NCBI GenBank assembly: GCA_944386965.1
Contig: CALXDE010000097.1
Coordinates: 1 to 22,944, forward strand
Direction: 5' to 3'
Length of the DNA: 22,944 nt
Source: an uncultured Oscillospiraceae bacterium
Lineage (GTDB): Bacteria; Bacillota_A; Clostridia; Oscillospirales; Oscillospiraceae
The stretch's first letter is position 1. Each line of letters opens with the position of its first letter. Shown in pieces: positions 1 through 7,695 of the stretch. Position numbers and translations under genes: made by a program. The notes under the pieces were generated by a model. The model saw nothing but the letters and a program-made list of their open reading frames with translations. It was not told where the DNA came from and made no database searches.

Positions 1-2
1 AC

Positions 3-299
3 GACCAGTTCGAGCTGATCTCCGCCCAGGTGCTGGAGCCGGTGTGCCGGCTCAAGACGGAGTACCTGGGCCACAAGAACCCCCGCCTCCACACCGACGA
101 GGTGCTGATGGCCCTGACCATCTCCGCTCTCACCAATCCCCTGGCGGAGCTGGCCCAGCAGCAGCTGCCCAAGCTCCGGGGCTGCGACGCCCACTTCACC
201 GTGATCCTCAGCGAGGTGGATGAGAACCTCCTCAAGCGGCTGGGCATCAATGTCAGCTGCGAGGCCCGGTACGAGACCAAGAAGCTGTATCATAAGTAA
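3..299 (+). CDS. UPF0371 / DUF1846 family protein, C-terminal part
   Basis: This is the last 98 codons of a gene that begins before the window. The reading frame is open from base 3 and ends at a TAA at 297-299. The tail contains the stretches KNPRLHTDE, QLPKLRGCDAH and VILSEVDENLLKRLGIN and ends in TKKLYHK, which I recognise as the conserved C-terminus of the UPF0371 (DUF1846) family. Members are cytoplasmic proteins of about 500 residues, common in Firmicutes, with no established biochemical role. No signal peptide or membrane segment is visible in this part. No clear terminator follows directly; the first strong hairpin is about 90 bases downstream. The family call rests on recalled conserved motifs, since no search was possible. 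Confidence 0.85.
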   Translation, partial: DQFELISAQVLEPVCRLKTEYLGHKNPRLHTDEVLMALTISALTNPLAELAQQQLPKLRGCDAHFTVILSEVDENLLKRLGINVSCEARYETKKLYHK

Positions 300-388
300 A
301 AAAGGGTATTGTTCATACGGGATGTGCCCGGTGCGTCCCATTGGGCGGGGAATCCGGCCGCGTTGGCGGCTTGCCCCAATGCGCCCCC

Positions 389-420
389 CATTTTCTTTTT
401 GAGACATCAAAAAGAAAATG
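389..420. repeat. T-rich/A-rich inverted repeat
   Basis: A perfect 13-base inverted repeat (389-401 pairs with 408-420) around a 6-base loop. One arm is T-rich and the other A-rich, so it could fold in RNA from either strand. It may act as a weak terminator for the gene ending at 299, but no T-run follows the second arm on the plus strand. Confidence 0.6.
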
Positions 421-745
421 CGCCGCGGCCGGTGGAAAAGAAAAAATGTCAGACGCGACTTTGGGCGCGGAGGCCCAAAGCTCGCGTATCATACGGGGGC
501 TGGACGTAAGATGGTGCCTTCGAGTTTGCGATGATTCCCCCCACGGGCGCGGCGGGATGCCGCAAAGACTTGGCAGTTGATTCTCGCGGCGCAGGTGCGT
601 TTTAGGTCGGAGTGCAAGGACGCATTTGACCAGCTTCTCTTTCCGCGCGTTCCGCTTCGCTACGCGCTGGCTGGTCCTTTGCGGGGGGGGCGGGTCAATC
701 GGCCCCTACGGACTACGGACGCATTTCCGGCAGGACCTTTTGTAG

Positions 746-767
746 GGGCGGATGTCCTCATCCGCCC
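746..767. repeat. GGGCGGATG hairpin repeat
   Basis: A perfect 9-base inverted repeat (GGGCGGATG, loop TCCT, CATCCGCCC). Short hairpins of this kind appear to be dispersed in intergenic DNA of Oscillospiraceae genomes. That is recalled and not checked here. Confidence 0.5.
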
Positions 768-1076
768 GTTGCAGCGGCTCCCATCGGCCGCCAGTCCAGC
801 GGCAGCGGGTTCAGAAGCAGGGGCCATGCGATTTTCCGCCCCGATGACCGCCCCGCCGAACACGTGGGACGAGGCCAAGGCAAATGAGCGGTTCGGCGCG
901 AGCTGACAGAAGGCCGGCAGCCTTTGCCGGCACCGATTCGGGAGACCTCCGTCCGCGCGGAGGGCCACCGCACCGGAGCGCGTAAAAGCGATTTTTTCTC
1001 TTGGACCGTCCAATCGCGCAGCCGTTGGCGGCTTTGCCGCCTTACGGATGCGGCATACCCCTTGCGGGTACGGCCC

Positions 1077-1107
1077 ATTCTCTTTTTATCAAGAACAAAA
1101 AGAGAAT
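1077..1107. repeat. T-rich/A-rich inverted repeat, second copy type
   Basis: A perfect 11-base inverted repeat (1077-1087 with 1097-1107) with a 9-base loop. It resembles the hairpin at 389-420 in composition and in the GTTGGCGGCTTTGCC-like sequence 50 bases upstream of it. Confidence 0.55.
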
Positions 1108-1244
1108 AGGGGATGGAGTTCATTGCCGGACACCGGCAAATTCTGCCTCCAATGGGGCGCGCTCCCGGCCGCCATATAGGCGGCCCATACAGACCGGGCG
1201 GCGGACAGCCGCCCCATTCCACAGAAAAGGAAGGATCACGCCCC

Positions 1245-3416
1245 ATGCAGGACATCATCCAACAGCTGGCGGCTGAACTGAACAAGGACCCCCGCCACGT
1301 GGAGAACGTGGTGCGCCTCCTGGACGAGGGCAACACCATCCCCTTCATCGCCCGCTACCGCAAGGAGCTCCACGGCGCCATGGACGACACCGCCCTCCGC
1401 GCACTGGCCGAGCGCCTTCAGTATCTGCGGAACCTGACAGACCGGAAAGAGGCGGTGAAAAAGTCTGTCGGAGAGCAGGGCAAGCTGACGGAGGCGCTCT
1501 CCGCCGCCATCGACGCCGCCCGGACGCTGGCGGAGGTGGAGGACCTGTACCGCCCCTACAAGCAAAAGCGCCGCACCCGGGCCGCCATGGCCCGGGAGAA
1601 GGGCCTGGCGCCTCTGGCGGAGCTGCTCTTTGCCCAGGGCCGGGACTGTCCGGACCCGCTGACCGAGGCCCGGAACTATGTGGATGCCGAAAAGGGCGTG
1701 GAGACGGCGGAGGACGCCCTCTCCGGCGCCTCCGACATCGTGGCGGAGACCATCAGCGACGACGCGGAGACCCGCAAGGTCCTCCGCTCCCTGCTGGAGC
1801 GGGAGGGAAGGCTCTGCTCCCAGGCGGCGGTGGAGGAGGACTCCGTCTACCGGCTGTACTACGACTTCTCCCAGCCCCTCCGGCGGCTCCAGGGCCATCA
1901 GGTCCTGGCCATCGACCGGGGGGAGAAGGAGGGCGTCCTGAAGGTCCGCGTGGAGCTGGACCGGGAGACGGCCCTCCAGGCCCTCCGCCGGCGGGTGGTG
2001 GTGCCCGGCACCGCCGCCATGGCGTTTGTGAAGGCCGCGGCGGAGGACGCCTGGGACCGCCTGATCTTCCCCGCCCTGGAGCGGGAGGCCCGCTCCGCCC
2101 TCGCCGAGAAGGCGGACGAGGGCGCCATCGGCCAGTTCGCCCTGAACCTGAAGCCCCTGCTGATGCAGCCGCCGGTGAAGGGGAAAGTCACCATGGGCCT
2201 GGATCCGGGCTACCGGATGGGCTGCAAGGTGGCGGTGGTGGACGGCACCGGCAAGGTGCTGGACACCGCGGTGGTCTACCCCACCTACGGCGAACGGCAG
2301 GAAAAGGAGGCCATCGAAAAGCTGGCCAGGCTCATCCAAAAGCACGGCGTGGAGCACATTGCCATCGGCAACGGCACCGCCAGCCGTGAGACGGAGCAGA
2401 TGGCGGTAAAGCTGATCCATCAGGTGAACGCCGTCGGCGCCCGCGTCAGCTATATGATCGTCTCCGAGGCCGGGGCCAGCGTGTACTCCGCCAGCCCCCT
2501 GGCGGCGGAGGAGTTCCCGGAGTACGACGTGAACCTCCGGTCCGCCGTGTCCATCGCCCGGCGGCTCCAGGACCCCCTGGCGGAGCTGGTGAAGATCGAC
2601 CCCAAGGCCATCGGCGTGGGCCAGTATCAGCACGACATGCCGCCCAAGCGGCTGGACGAGGCGCTCTCCGGCGTGGTGGAGGACTGCGTCAACGCCGTGG
2701 GCGTGGACGTGAACACCGCCTCGGCGTCTCTGCTGGAGCACGTGGCGGGCTTGAACGCCGCCACGGCGAAGAACATCGTGAAGTACCGGGAGGCCAACGG
2801 GCCCTTCACCGCCCGCAGGCAGATTTTGAAGGTCCCCAAGCTGGGCCCCAGGGCCTTTGAGCAGTGCGCCGGCTTCCTGCGGGTGCCGGAGAGCAAAAAC
2901 GTCCTGGACAACACCGCCGTCCACCCGGAGAGCTACGGTGCGGCGGAGAAACTGCTCTCCCTCACCGGCCACGCCCTGACGGACGTGCGCGCGGGGAAGC
3001 TGGGGGACCTGAACGCCCAGATCAGGACCTATGGCGAGGACAGGGCCGCGGCGGACTGCGGCGTGGGCGTGCCCACCCTGCGGGACGTGGCGGCGGAGCT
3101 GATGAAGCCCGGCCGGGACATCCGGGACGAGCTGCCCAAGCCCATCCTCCGCACCGACGTGCTGGAGATGAAGGACCTGAGGCCCGGCATGGTGCTCACC
3201 GGCACGGTCCGCAACGTCATCGACTTCGGCGTGTTCGTGGACATCGGCGTCCACCAGGACGGGCTGGTCCACATCTCCCAGGTGGCGGACCGGTACGTGA
3301 AGCACCCCTCCGAGGTGGTGTCCGTTGGGGACGTGGTGCGGGTGGCGGTCCTGGAGGTGGACGAGAAGCGCAGACGCATCAGCCTGTCCATGCGGCAGGT
3401 GCCGAAGAACGGGTAA
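1245..3416 (+). CDS. tex: Tex-family RNA-binding transcription accessory protein
   Basis: This encodes a 723-residue Tex protein, a cytoplasmic nucleic-acid-binding factor thought to act with RNA polymerase and affect transcription and RNA turnover. The length is normal for the family. In order it shows a helical Tex N-terminal domain starting MQDIIQQLAAELN, a YqgF/RNase H-like fold from about residue 315 (MGLDPGYRMG, then IAIGNGTASRETE), a helix-hairpin-helix region at about 485-548 (VGVDVNTAS, then VPKLGPRAFEQCAGFLRV), and a C-terminal S1 RNA-binding domain at about 645-720 (GTVRNVIDFGVFVDIGVHQDG). I chose the ATG at 1245 because AAGGAAGGA lies 9-10 bases upstream and homologues begin here. 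A longer in-frame ORF from 1113 has no ribosome binding site and an atypical N-terminal extension. A small metallopeptidase gene follows about 20 bases later and is probably co-transcribed. Confidence 0.95.
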   Translation: MQDIIQQLAAELNKDPRHVENVVRLLDEGNTIPFIARYRKELHGAMDDTALRALAERLQYLRNLTDRKEAVKKSVGEQGKLTEALSAAIDAARTLAEVEDLYRPYKQKRRTRAAMAREKGLAPLAELLFAQGRDCPDPLTEARNYVDAEKGVETAEDALSGASDIVAETISDDAETRKVLRSLLEREGRLCSQAAVEEDSVYRLYYDFSQPLRRLQGHQVLAIDRGEKEGVLKVRVELDRETALQALRRRVVVPGTAAMAFVKAAAEDAWDRLIFPALEREARSALAEKADEGAIGQFALNLKPLLMQPPVKGKVTMGLDPGYRMGCKVAVVDGTGKVLDTAVVYPTYGERQEKEAIEKLARLIQKHGVEHIAIGNGTASRETEQMAVKLIHQVNAVGARVSYMIVSEAGASVYSASPLAAEEFPEYDVNLRSAVSIARRLQDPLAELVKIDPKAIGVGQYQHDMPPKRLDEALSGVVEDCVNAVGVDVNTASASLLEHVAGLNAATAKNIVKYREANGPFTARRQILKVPKLGPRAFEQCAGFLRVPESKNVLDNTAVHPESYGAAEKLLSLTGHALTDVRAGKLGDLNAQIRTYGEDRAAADCGVGVPTLRDVAAELMKPGRDIRDELPKPILRTDVLEMKDLRPGMVLTGTVRNVIDFGVFVDIGVHQDGLVHISQVADRYVKHPSEVVSVGDVVRVAVLEVDEKRRRISLSMRQVPKNG

Positions 3417-3436
3417 GGAAGGCGAGCGCCGTGGTG

Positions 3437-3820
3437 ATGCTGACCATCGATGAGGTGAACGATCTGCTGGACGGGATGGCGGAGGGATTCCCCGAGGAGC
3501 TGTTCGACGGCCTCAACGGCGGGGTGAACCTGCTGGAGGAGGCGAAGCCGGACCCGGACTTTCCGGACGGGGAGATGTATATCCTGGGGGAGTACTGCGA
3601 CGATGTGCTGGGCCGGTACATTGATCTGTACTACGGCTCCTTCGCCGCCCTGGCCAAACGGGAGGACTGGGACCGGGAGACCTGGGAGGACGAACTGTAC
3701 ACCACCCTCTCCCACGAGCTGACCCACCACATGGAGGGCCGGGGCGGCCTCCACGCCCTGGACGACCGGGACGCGGAGGAGCTGGCGGAGTACCGCCGGG
3801 AGTACGGCCTGGACTCCTGA
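3437..3820 (+). CDS. Small zincin-like metallopeptidase family protein
   Basis: A 127-residue acidic protein with a zinc-binding HExxH motif, HELTHH, starting at about residue 93. It matches a small Firmicute family of minimal zincin-like metallopeptidases: MLTIDEVNDLLD at the start, then FDGLNGGVNLL, ILGEYCDDVLGRYIDLYYGSF, and the HExxH helix followed by acidic residues that may supply a third metal ligand. No signal peptide is present, so it is cytoplasmic; the substrate is unknown. An AAGGAAGG overlaps the tex stop codon. It is 8 bases from a GTG at 3431 and 14 from this ATG, so the start could be two codons earlier; I chose ATG because homologues start MLTIDE. It appears to form an operon with tex. 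Confidence 0.85.
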   Translation: MLTIDEVNDLLDGMAEGFPEELFDGLNGGVNLLEEAKPDPDFPDGEMYILGEYCDDVLGRYIDLYYGSFAALAKREDWDRETWEDELYTTLSHELTHHMEGRGGLHALDDRDAEELAEYRREYGLDS

Positions 3821-3847
3821 ACTGGCACGGCCGGAAAAACAGCGAAA

Positions 3848-3886
3848 GGGCGGACGGGATTTTCCCGTCCGCCCTGTTTCGTTTTC
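3848..3886. terminator. Bidirectional terminator between convergent genes
   Basis: A 12-base perfect stem (3848-3859 with 3863-3874) with a 3-base loop, followed on the plus strand by TGTTTCGTTTTC. Reading from the minus strand, the hairpin is also followed by a T-rich stretch. It sits between the metallopeptidase stop (3820) and the dehydrogenase stop (3900), so it can serve both operons. Confidence 0.85.
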
Positions 3887-3899
3887 TGAGCTCCGCCCC

Positions 3900-4922
3900 T
3901 CAAATGGCCTCGATCTCGCTGATCTTCACCGGCCGGCCCTCTTTCAGCGACTTGGTGGCCGCCGCGGCGATCAGGATGGGGTACAGCCCGTCCTCACCTG
4001 TTACCAGGGGCTCCGTATCGTGGAGCACCGCGTCGGCGAAGGCCCGCTGCTCCGCAGCGAAGGCGTCCGCGTACCGGTCCCACATGATCTTGTAGCAGGG
4101 GCTGGACACGGAGCCGCCGGCGCCCCAGCAGACGGCGTTGTCGGGGGTGTCGTTGGCGTCCATCACCGCGCCGGCGGAGCCGAACACCTCCACCCGCTGG
4201 TCGTAGCCGTAGACGGCCCGGCGGCTGTTGTCGATGACGCCCATGGCGCCGTTTTCAAACTTCAGCGTCACCACGGCGGTATCCACGTCTCCGGCCTCGC
4301 CGATGGCCGGGTCCACCAGCACGGCGCCGGAGGCGAACACCTCCGTCACCTCGGACCCGGCCAGGAACCGGGCCATGTCGAAGTCGTGGACCATCATGTC
4401 GTAGAAGATGCCGCCGGAGACCTTCACATAGTCGATGGACGGGGGCTCCGGGTCCCGGGAGCTGATCTTCACCAGATGCACCTGGCCGGCCTTTCCGGCG
4501 CGGACCGCCTCATAGACCGCCCGGTGGTGCCGGTCGAACCGGCGGTTGAAGCCCACCTGCAGCTTCACGCCGGCGGCCCTCGCCGCGTCGATGGCCGCGT
4601 GGACCCGCTCCAGCCGGTAGTCGATGGGCTTCTCCACGAACACATCCTTGCCGGCCCTGGCCGCGCGGATGACGTACTCCGCGTGCCAGTCGGTGGGGGA
4701 GCAGACGATGACCGCCCGGATGTCCGGGTCCCTGAGGATGTCGTCCGGGTCCCGGCTCAGGCGTGGGATCCGCAGGTCCCGGAGAAAGGCCTCCGCCTCC
4801 GGGCTCATGTAGGGGTCCGCCACGGTCCGGATCTCCATCTGGGGCACGGACCGGGTGATATTCTCCGCGTGGACCCGGCCGATGCGGCCGGCGCCGATGA
4901 TGCCGACTTGGATACGTTCCAT
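3900..4922 (-). CDS. iolG: Gfo/Idh/MocA oxidoreductase, inositol 2-dehydrogenase-like
   Basis: A 340-residue NAD(P)-dependent cytoplasmic dehydrogenase of the Gfo/Idh/MocA family. An N-terminal Rossmann fold begins VGIIGAGRIGRVHAENI. FVEKPIDY holds the conserved EKP lysine. GGIFYDMMVHDFDMARFL holds the conserved aspartate and histidine used in catalysis by inositol dehydrogenases. Length and motifs fit myo- or scyllo-inositol 2-dehydrogenase, which oxidises inositol to the inosose, but related sugars are possible. The ATG at 4922 has AAAGGA about 9 bases upstream; a longer ORF start at 4958 lacks one. It lies 45 bases downstream of the TIM-barrel isomerase-like gene, in one operon under the promoter and palindromic operator near 5811. 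No other iol genes are in the window, so the substrate stays uncertain. Confidence 0.85.
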   Translation of the reverse strand: MERIQVGIIGAGRIGRVHAENITRSVPQMEIRTVADPYMSPEAEAFLRDLRIPRLSRDPDDILRDPDIRAVIVCSPTDWHAEYVIRAARAGKDVFVEKPIDYRLERVHAAIDAARAAGVKLQVGFNRRFDRHHRAVYEAVRAGKAGQVHLVKISSRDPEPPSIDYVKVSGGIFYDMMVHDFDMARFLAGSEVTEVFASGAVLVDPAIGEAGDVDTAVVTLKFENGAMGVIDNSRRAVYGYDQRVEVFGSAGAVMDANDTPDNAVCWGAGGSVSSPCYKIMWDRYADAFAAEQRAFADAVLHDTEPLVTGEDGLYPILIAAAATKSLKEGRPVKISEIEAI

Positions 4923-4967
4923 AAAATTTGTTCCTTTCTGAAATGAGATCGGCTGCACAGCTGGAGG

Positions 4968-5753
4968 TCACAGAGCCTGGATGGCCTTCACCGCCTGGGC
5001 GGTGGTGGAGGCGGGGATCAGCTCGAAGCCGATGAGGCCGTCATATCCGATCTCCTCCAGACAGCGGAGAACGGCGGGATAGAAGATCTCCCCAGTGCCG
5101 GGTTCGTGGCGGCCGGGGGCGTCCGCCACATGGACGTGGCCGAACTGATCGCCGTAGGCCCGGATGTTGTCGCACAGGCTCCCCTCGTTCAGCTGCATGT
5201 GGTACGCGTCATAGAGCACCTTCAGCATGGGGGAGCCGATGAGGCGGGTCATCTCCGCCGCCATCCGGGTGGTGGCCAGGAAGCTGCCCACGTGGTCCGT
5301 AGTGATGTTCAGGGGCTCCAGATTCATGCGGACGCCGGCGTCCTCGGCGATCTCCGCGCAGCGGCGGAGCGTGCCGAACATGGTGCACAGCTTCACCGTG
5401 TCGGAGAGCTCCGAATAGCTGTCGATCACCCGGCCGCCCTCGCCCAGGCCGTTGGAGTGGATGGTGAGGGACCGGGCGCCCAGCTGTACCGCCGCCTCCA
5501 CGGACCGCTTGAGAAAATCCAGGTAGGCGTCCCGCTGGGCCGGGTCGATGAGGGAGAGCTCCGCGTCCCCGTTGAAGCCGGCGATGCCGACGCCCGCGTC
5601 CGCCGCGGCGCGGCGCACCGCGCCCAGGTCCTTGTCCGTCCAGCTCCAGAACTCCACGAAGTCAAAGCCGTCGGCCCGGGCGGCCCGGAACCGCTCCAGG
5701 AAGGGAAGCTCGCTGTACATAGGCTCGATGCAGGCGGATCTTTGAAACACCAT
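4968..5753 (-). CDS. TIM-barrel hydroxypyruvate isomerase-like enzyme
   Basis: A 261-residue sugar phosphate isomerase/epimerase-type TIM barrel, closest by motif to the hydroxypyruvate isomerase family. Likely metal-binding and catalytic stretches are LEPLN, VLYDAYHMQ, HVHVADAPGRHEPGTGEI and GFELIPA. These supply the expected Glu, Asp, His and Glu ligands for a divalent metal. The enzyme is cytoplasmic and probably interconverts ketose/aldose or inosose-type intermediates. Pairing with a Gfo/Idh/MocA dehydrogenase is common in catabolic gene sets for inositols and unusual sugars. The ATG at 5753 has AAGGAGG 7 bases upstream; the ORF is open for 60 more codons but these cross the promoter. 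It is the first gene of the operon and is transcribed divergently from the LacI-type regulator gene. Confidence 0.85.
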   Translation of the reverse strand: MVFQRSACIEPMYSELPFLERFRAARADGFDFVEFWSWTDKDLGAVRRAAADAGVGIAGFNGDAELSLIDPAQRDAYLDFLKRSVEAAVQLGARSLTIHSNGLGEGGRVIDSYSELSDTVKLCTMFGTLRRCAEIAEDAGVRMNLEPLNITTDHVGSFLATTRMAAEMTRLIGSPMLKVLYDAYHMQLNEGSLCDNIRAYGDQFGHVHVADAPGRHEPGTGEIFYPAVLRCLEEIGYDGLIGFELIPASTTAQAVKAIQAL

Positions 5754-5789
5754 GGCTGTGCCTCCTTGCTGTGATATGTGTGAAATGAA

Positions 5790-5816
5790 CATTATATGTG
5801 CTTTGCACATATAATG
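5790..5816. promoter_or_regulatory. Palindromic operator, probably for the adjacent LacI regulator
   Basis: A perfect 12-base inverted repeat separated by TTT, 27 bases in all. Its core is TGTGC-TTT-GCACA. It overlaps the -10 of the isomerase operon. A second site with the same half-sites lies at 5919-5932 near the regulator's own promoter. Assignment to the LacI protein is inferred from location and symmetry. Confidence 0.75.
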
Positions 5817-5839
5817 ACAGATGCCGGAGGATTTGTCAA
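5811..5839 (-). promoter_or_regulatory. Promoter of the isomerase-dehydrogenase operon
   Basis: Read on the minus strand, a consensus TTGACA -35 (5839-5834), a 17-base spacer and CATTAT as -10 (5816-5811), preceded by TGT as in extended -10 promoters. The palindromic operator at 5790-5816 covers the -10 and probable start point, a position suited to repression. Confidence 0.75.
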
Positions 5840-5879
5840 GAGAATCCTGAAAAAATCGAAAAAATCTTCCGGAAGCTGG

Positions 5880-5908
5880 TTGCGGCGGTCGGGGCTGTAT
5901 GGTACAAT
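5880..5908 (+). promoter_or_regulatory. Promoter of the LacI-family regulator gene
   Basis: TTGCGG as -35 (5880-5885), a 17-base spacer, and TACAAT as -10 (5903-5908) preceded by TGG, giving an extended -10. The expected start is near 5915, just before the second TGTGC/GCACA site. Confidence 0.65.
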
Positions 5909-5918
5909 GAAGAAAATC

Positions 5919-5932
5919 TGTGCAAAAGCACA
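5919..5932. promoter_or_regulatory. Second operator, TGTGC-AAAA-GCACA
   Basis: A 5-base inverted repeat with a 4-base centre, with the same half-sites as the palindrome at 5790-5816. It lies at or just after the predicted transcription start of the LacI-type gene, so autoregulation is likely. Confidence 0.6.
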
Positions 5933-5953
5933 TAACAGCCGGAGGCGATCAAA

Positions 5954-6991
5954 ATGGGAAAACGGCCGACGATCCAGACGGTGGCGGACCTGGCGGGGGT
6001 GTCCCGGGGGACTGTGGACCGGGTGCTCAACGACAGGTCCTATGTCAGCGCCCCGGTGCGCCAGCGGGTGCTGGACGCCATCGCCGAGACGGGGTACGTC
6101 TCCTACCGGGAGCACTACCGGCAGACCCTGCGGGACAGCGCGGCGCCGCTGACTCTGGGGGTGCTGCTGCCCAACTGGGAGAATCAGTTCCGCGCCGAGG
6201 TGGAGCAGGGCATCCGCATGGCGCGGGAGGAGCTGGAGGACGCCGCCGTCCGGGTGGTGGTCCGCCGCTGCCGGACGGATCTCCCCCGGGAGGCGCTGGA
6301 CCTGCTGGAGGAGCTGACGGCGGAGGGAGCCGCGGGGCTGGCGGTCTGTGCCCTGAACGACCGGGCCGTGGCAGAGCGGATCGCGGCGCTGGCGGCGGAG
6401 GGGGTCCCCTGCGTCACCTTCAACTCTGACCTGCCGGACAGCGGGCGGGTCTGCTTCGTGGGGCAGGACGTGTACCGCTCCGGCCGGGTGGCGGCGGAGC
6501 TGATGGGCAAGTCCGTGCCCGCCGGGGCGGCGGTGCTGGCCGCCGTGGGCAACCGGAAGTTCGACGGCCACCGCAGGCGGCTCCAGGGCTTTCTGGACCG
6601 GATGGAGGAGCTGGGCTTCGATCCGGCCCGGATCCTGGTGCGGGAGACCTTCAACGACTACGGCACCACCGTCCGGGAGATCGGGCAGGCCCTGGCGGAC
6701 CGCCCGGACCTGGCGGGGATCTACATGGCCAACCTCAGCGTCTCCGGCTGCGCGGAGGCGGTCCGGGCCCAGGGGCGGAGAGGCCGGGTGCGGGTGATCT
6801 GCCACGACATCAACGAGGGCATCCGCCAGCTGCTGCTGGACGGCGCCGTGGATTACACCATCCCCCAGGACTTCATCCAGCAGGGCCGCGCGCCCATTCT
6901 GCTGCTGAAGGACCTGCTGCGGAAGGGGAAGCTGCCGGACCCCGCCCGCTACGCCCAGCGGATCGGCATCCTCTGCCGGGAGAATCTGTAA
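5954..6991 (+). CDS. LacI-family transcriptional regulator
   Basis: A 345-residue LacI/GalR-type repressor of normal length. Residues about 5-50 form the DNA-binding helix-turn-helix and hinge region (TIQTVADLAGVSRGTVDRVLN, then RVLDAIAETGY). The rest is a periplasmic-binding-protein-like sensor domain that would bind a sugar or polyol ligand. GGAGG lies about 8 bases before the ATG. It is transcribed away from the isomerase-dehydrogenase operon, and the intergenic region contains two palindromes sharing TGTGC half-sites, one at each promoter. I infer that it represses both itself and the enzyme operon until a pathway ligand binds. The effector is unknown; inositol or an inosose is a guess based on the neighbouring dehydrogenase. 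A very strong terminator follows at 7021. Confidence 0.92.
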   Translation: MGKRPTIQTVADLAGVSRGTVDRVLNDRSYVSAPVRQRVLDAIAETGYVSYREHYRQTLRDSAAPLTLGVLLPNWENQFRAEVEQGIRMAREELEDAAVRVVVRRCRTDLPREALDLLEELTAEGAAGLAVCALNDRAVAERIAALAAEGVPCVTFNSDLPDSGRVCFVGQDVYRSGRVAAELMGKSVPAGAAVLAAVGNRKFDGHRRRLQGFLDRMEELGFDPARILVRETFNDYGTTVREIGQALADRPDLAGIYMANLSVSGCAEAVRAQGRRGRVRVICHDINEGIRQLLLDGAVDYTIPQDFIQQGRAPILLLKDLLRKGKLPDPARYAQRIGILCRENL

Positions 6992-7015
6992 GACCGCTCC
7001 ATATTAAATAATGTA

Positions 7016-7411
7016 TCACGGGATGGGGCCCGGCGCTTCTGCGCCGGGCCCCATCCTTTTCACGCGTCCTCCGGGGAGATCACGCGTCCCCCCGCAGCAA
7101 AAACAGCCGCAGCACCTTCTCCGCCATACGGAGCTCCCGGGGGAGTAGTCGGCCAGCAGACCGTCGATGGTGGTCAGGTCCGGTTTGCCGTTGCGCTCCT
7201 CGCCCAGAAGGATGTACTCCATGGAAAGTCTGGAGGACCGGGCCAGCTTGATCAGCGTGTCGATGGACATCTGGGAGGTCCCCACCTCGATCTGCCCGTA
7301 ATAGCCGGCGCTGATGTCCGCCAGCTCCGCGAATTCCTCCCGCGTCAGCCCCAGAAGGGTCCGCTGCTGCCGCAGCCGGTGCCCCATGGCCACACGCTCC
7401 TGTTTCGTCAT
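7016..7411 (-). CDS. XRE-type helix-turn-helix regulator, probable 3' frameshift
   Basis: A small cytoplasmic DNA-binding protein. Residues about 8-65 form an XRE/Cro-C1 helix-turn-helix (RLRQQRTLLGLTREEFAELA, ISAGYYGQIEVGTSQMSIDTLIKLA). As written the ORF is 131 residues, but the last 45 or so are Cys/Gly/Arg-rich, unlike the family, and read into the terminator stem. In the -1 frame the sequence resumes after YSP as ELRMAEKVLRLFLLRGDA and stops at 7080, a much more natural ending. The break coincides with a CCCCC-GGG run on the minus strand (7143-7136), so a one-base deletion, phase variation or sequencing error is likely. The ATG has TAAGGAG about 11 bases upstream. It is divergent from the pseudo-recombinase gene and could regulate that region. 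Confidence 0.75.
   Translation of the reverse strand: MTKQERVAMGHRLRQQRTLLGLTREEFAELADISAGYYGQIEVGTSQMSIDTLIKLARSSRLSMEYILLGEERNGKPDLTTIDGLLADYSPGSSVWRRRCCGCFCCGGTRDLPGGRVKRMGPGAEAPGPIP
7021..7060. terminator. Strong GC-rich terminator hairpin
   Basis: A perfect 16-base stem (7021-7036 with 7041-7056), loop TTCT, followed by TTTT. It closes the LacI-type gene on the plus strand and faces the 3' end of the XRE gene. The open frame of the XRE gene runs into this stem. Confidence 0.9.
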
Positions 7412-7695
7412 GGTATGTCACGCTCCTTACAGGATAAGTCTATGCTGGAACCGAAATATACAAAATATGTCAAACGATATTGATTTTTGTTATCTAATGA
7501 TGTATATTTGAACTGTGAAAACAGCTGTAACAGTTGCGGCACAAGGGATACAGCGAATTCGCAGAATATACATAATGTGCAATATATCTGTAACAAAAAA
7601 TACGGATCAAATGGATGTTCCATAGTCTGGGCGGACTTCCAGAAACAGGAAGGCCAATAATGTGACATGCAAGTGTAACAATTCGGAGTGACGCC
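7412..7695. other. AT-rich divergent regulatory region
   Basis: A 284-base AT-rich stretch between the divergent XRE and pseudo-recombinase genes, in marked contrast to the GC-rich genes on both sides. It holds one good plus-strand promoter (7480-7508), three copies of TGTAACA (7526, 7589, 7674) and an AACTGT/ACAGTT partial inverted repeat near 7511-7534. A TTGACA occurs on the minus strand at 7473-7468, but I found no matching -10 for it. ORFs crossing the region look spurious. Confidence 0.6.
7480..7508 (+). promoter_or_regulatory. Promoter for the pseudo-recombinase gene
   Basis: TTGATT as -35 (7480-7485), a 17-base spacer, and TATATT as -10 (7503-7508). It would give a leader of about 180 bases before the ATG at 7696, containing all three TGTAACA sites. 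Confidence 0.55.

Larger units (their letters stand above)
300..1244. other. Non-coding region with hairpins and repeat-like cassettes
   Basis: About 945 bases without a convincing gene. Several ORFs cross it on both strands, but none has a ribosome binding site, a recognisable domain or plausible composition. It holds at least four inverted repeats: 389-401 with 408-420, 746-754 with 759-767, the GCCGGC arms around 913-931, and 1077-1087 with 1097-1107. Two of these are T-rich/A-rich hairpins preceded by a GTTGGCGGCTT-type sequence, which suggests related dispersed repeat units. The tex ribosome binding site lies at the right end. I see no clear sigma-A promoter. Confidence 0.6.

Noticed and set aside
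660..1348. Minus-strand ORFs across the 5' non-coding region
   Set aside because: Arg/Pro/Ala-rich translation of repeats, no ribosome binding site, overlapping each other in two frames, and running into tex.
1236..3305. Long minus-strand ORF opposite tex (689 codons)
   Set aside because: It is a shadow of the GC-rich tex gene: rich in His, Val, Gly and Leu, with no ribosome binding site or domain, while the plus strand is an unmistakable Tex protein.
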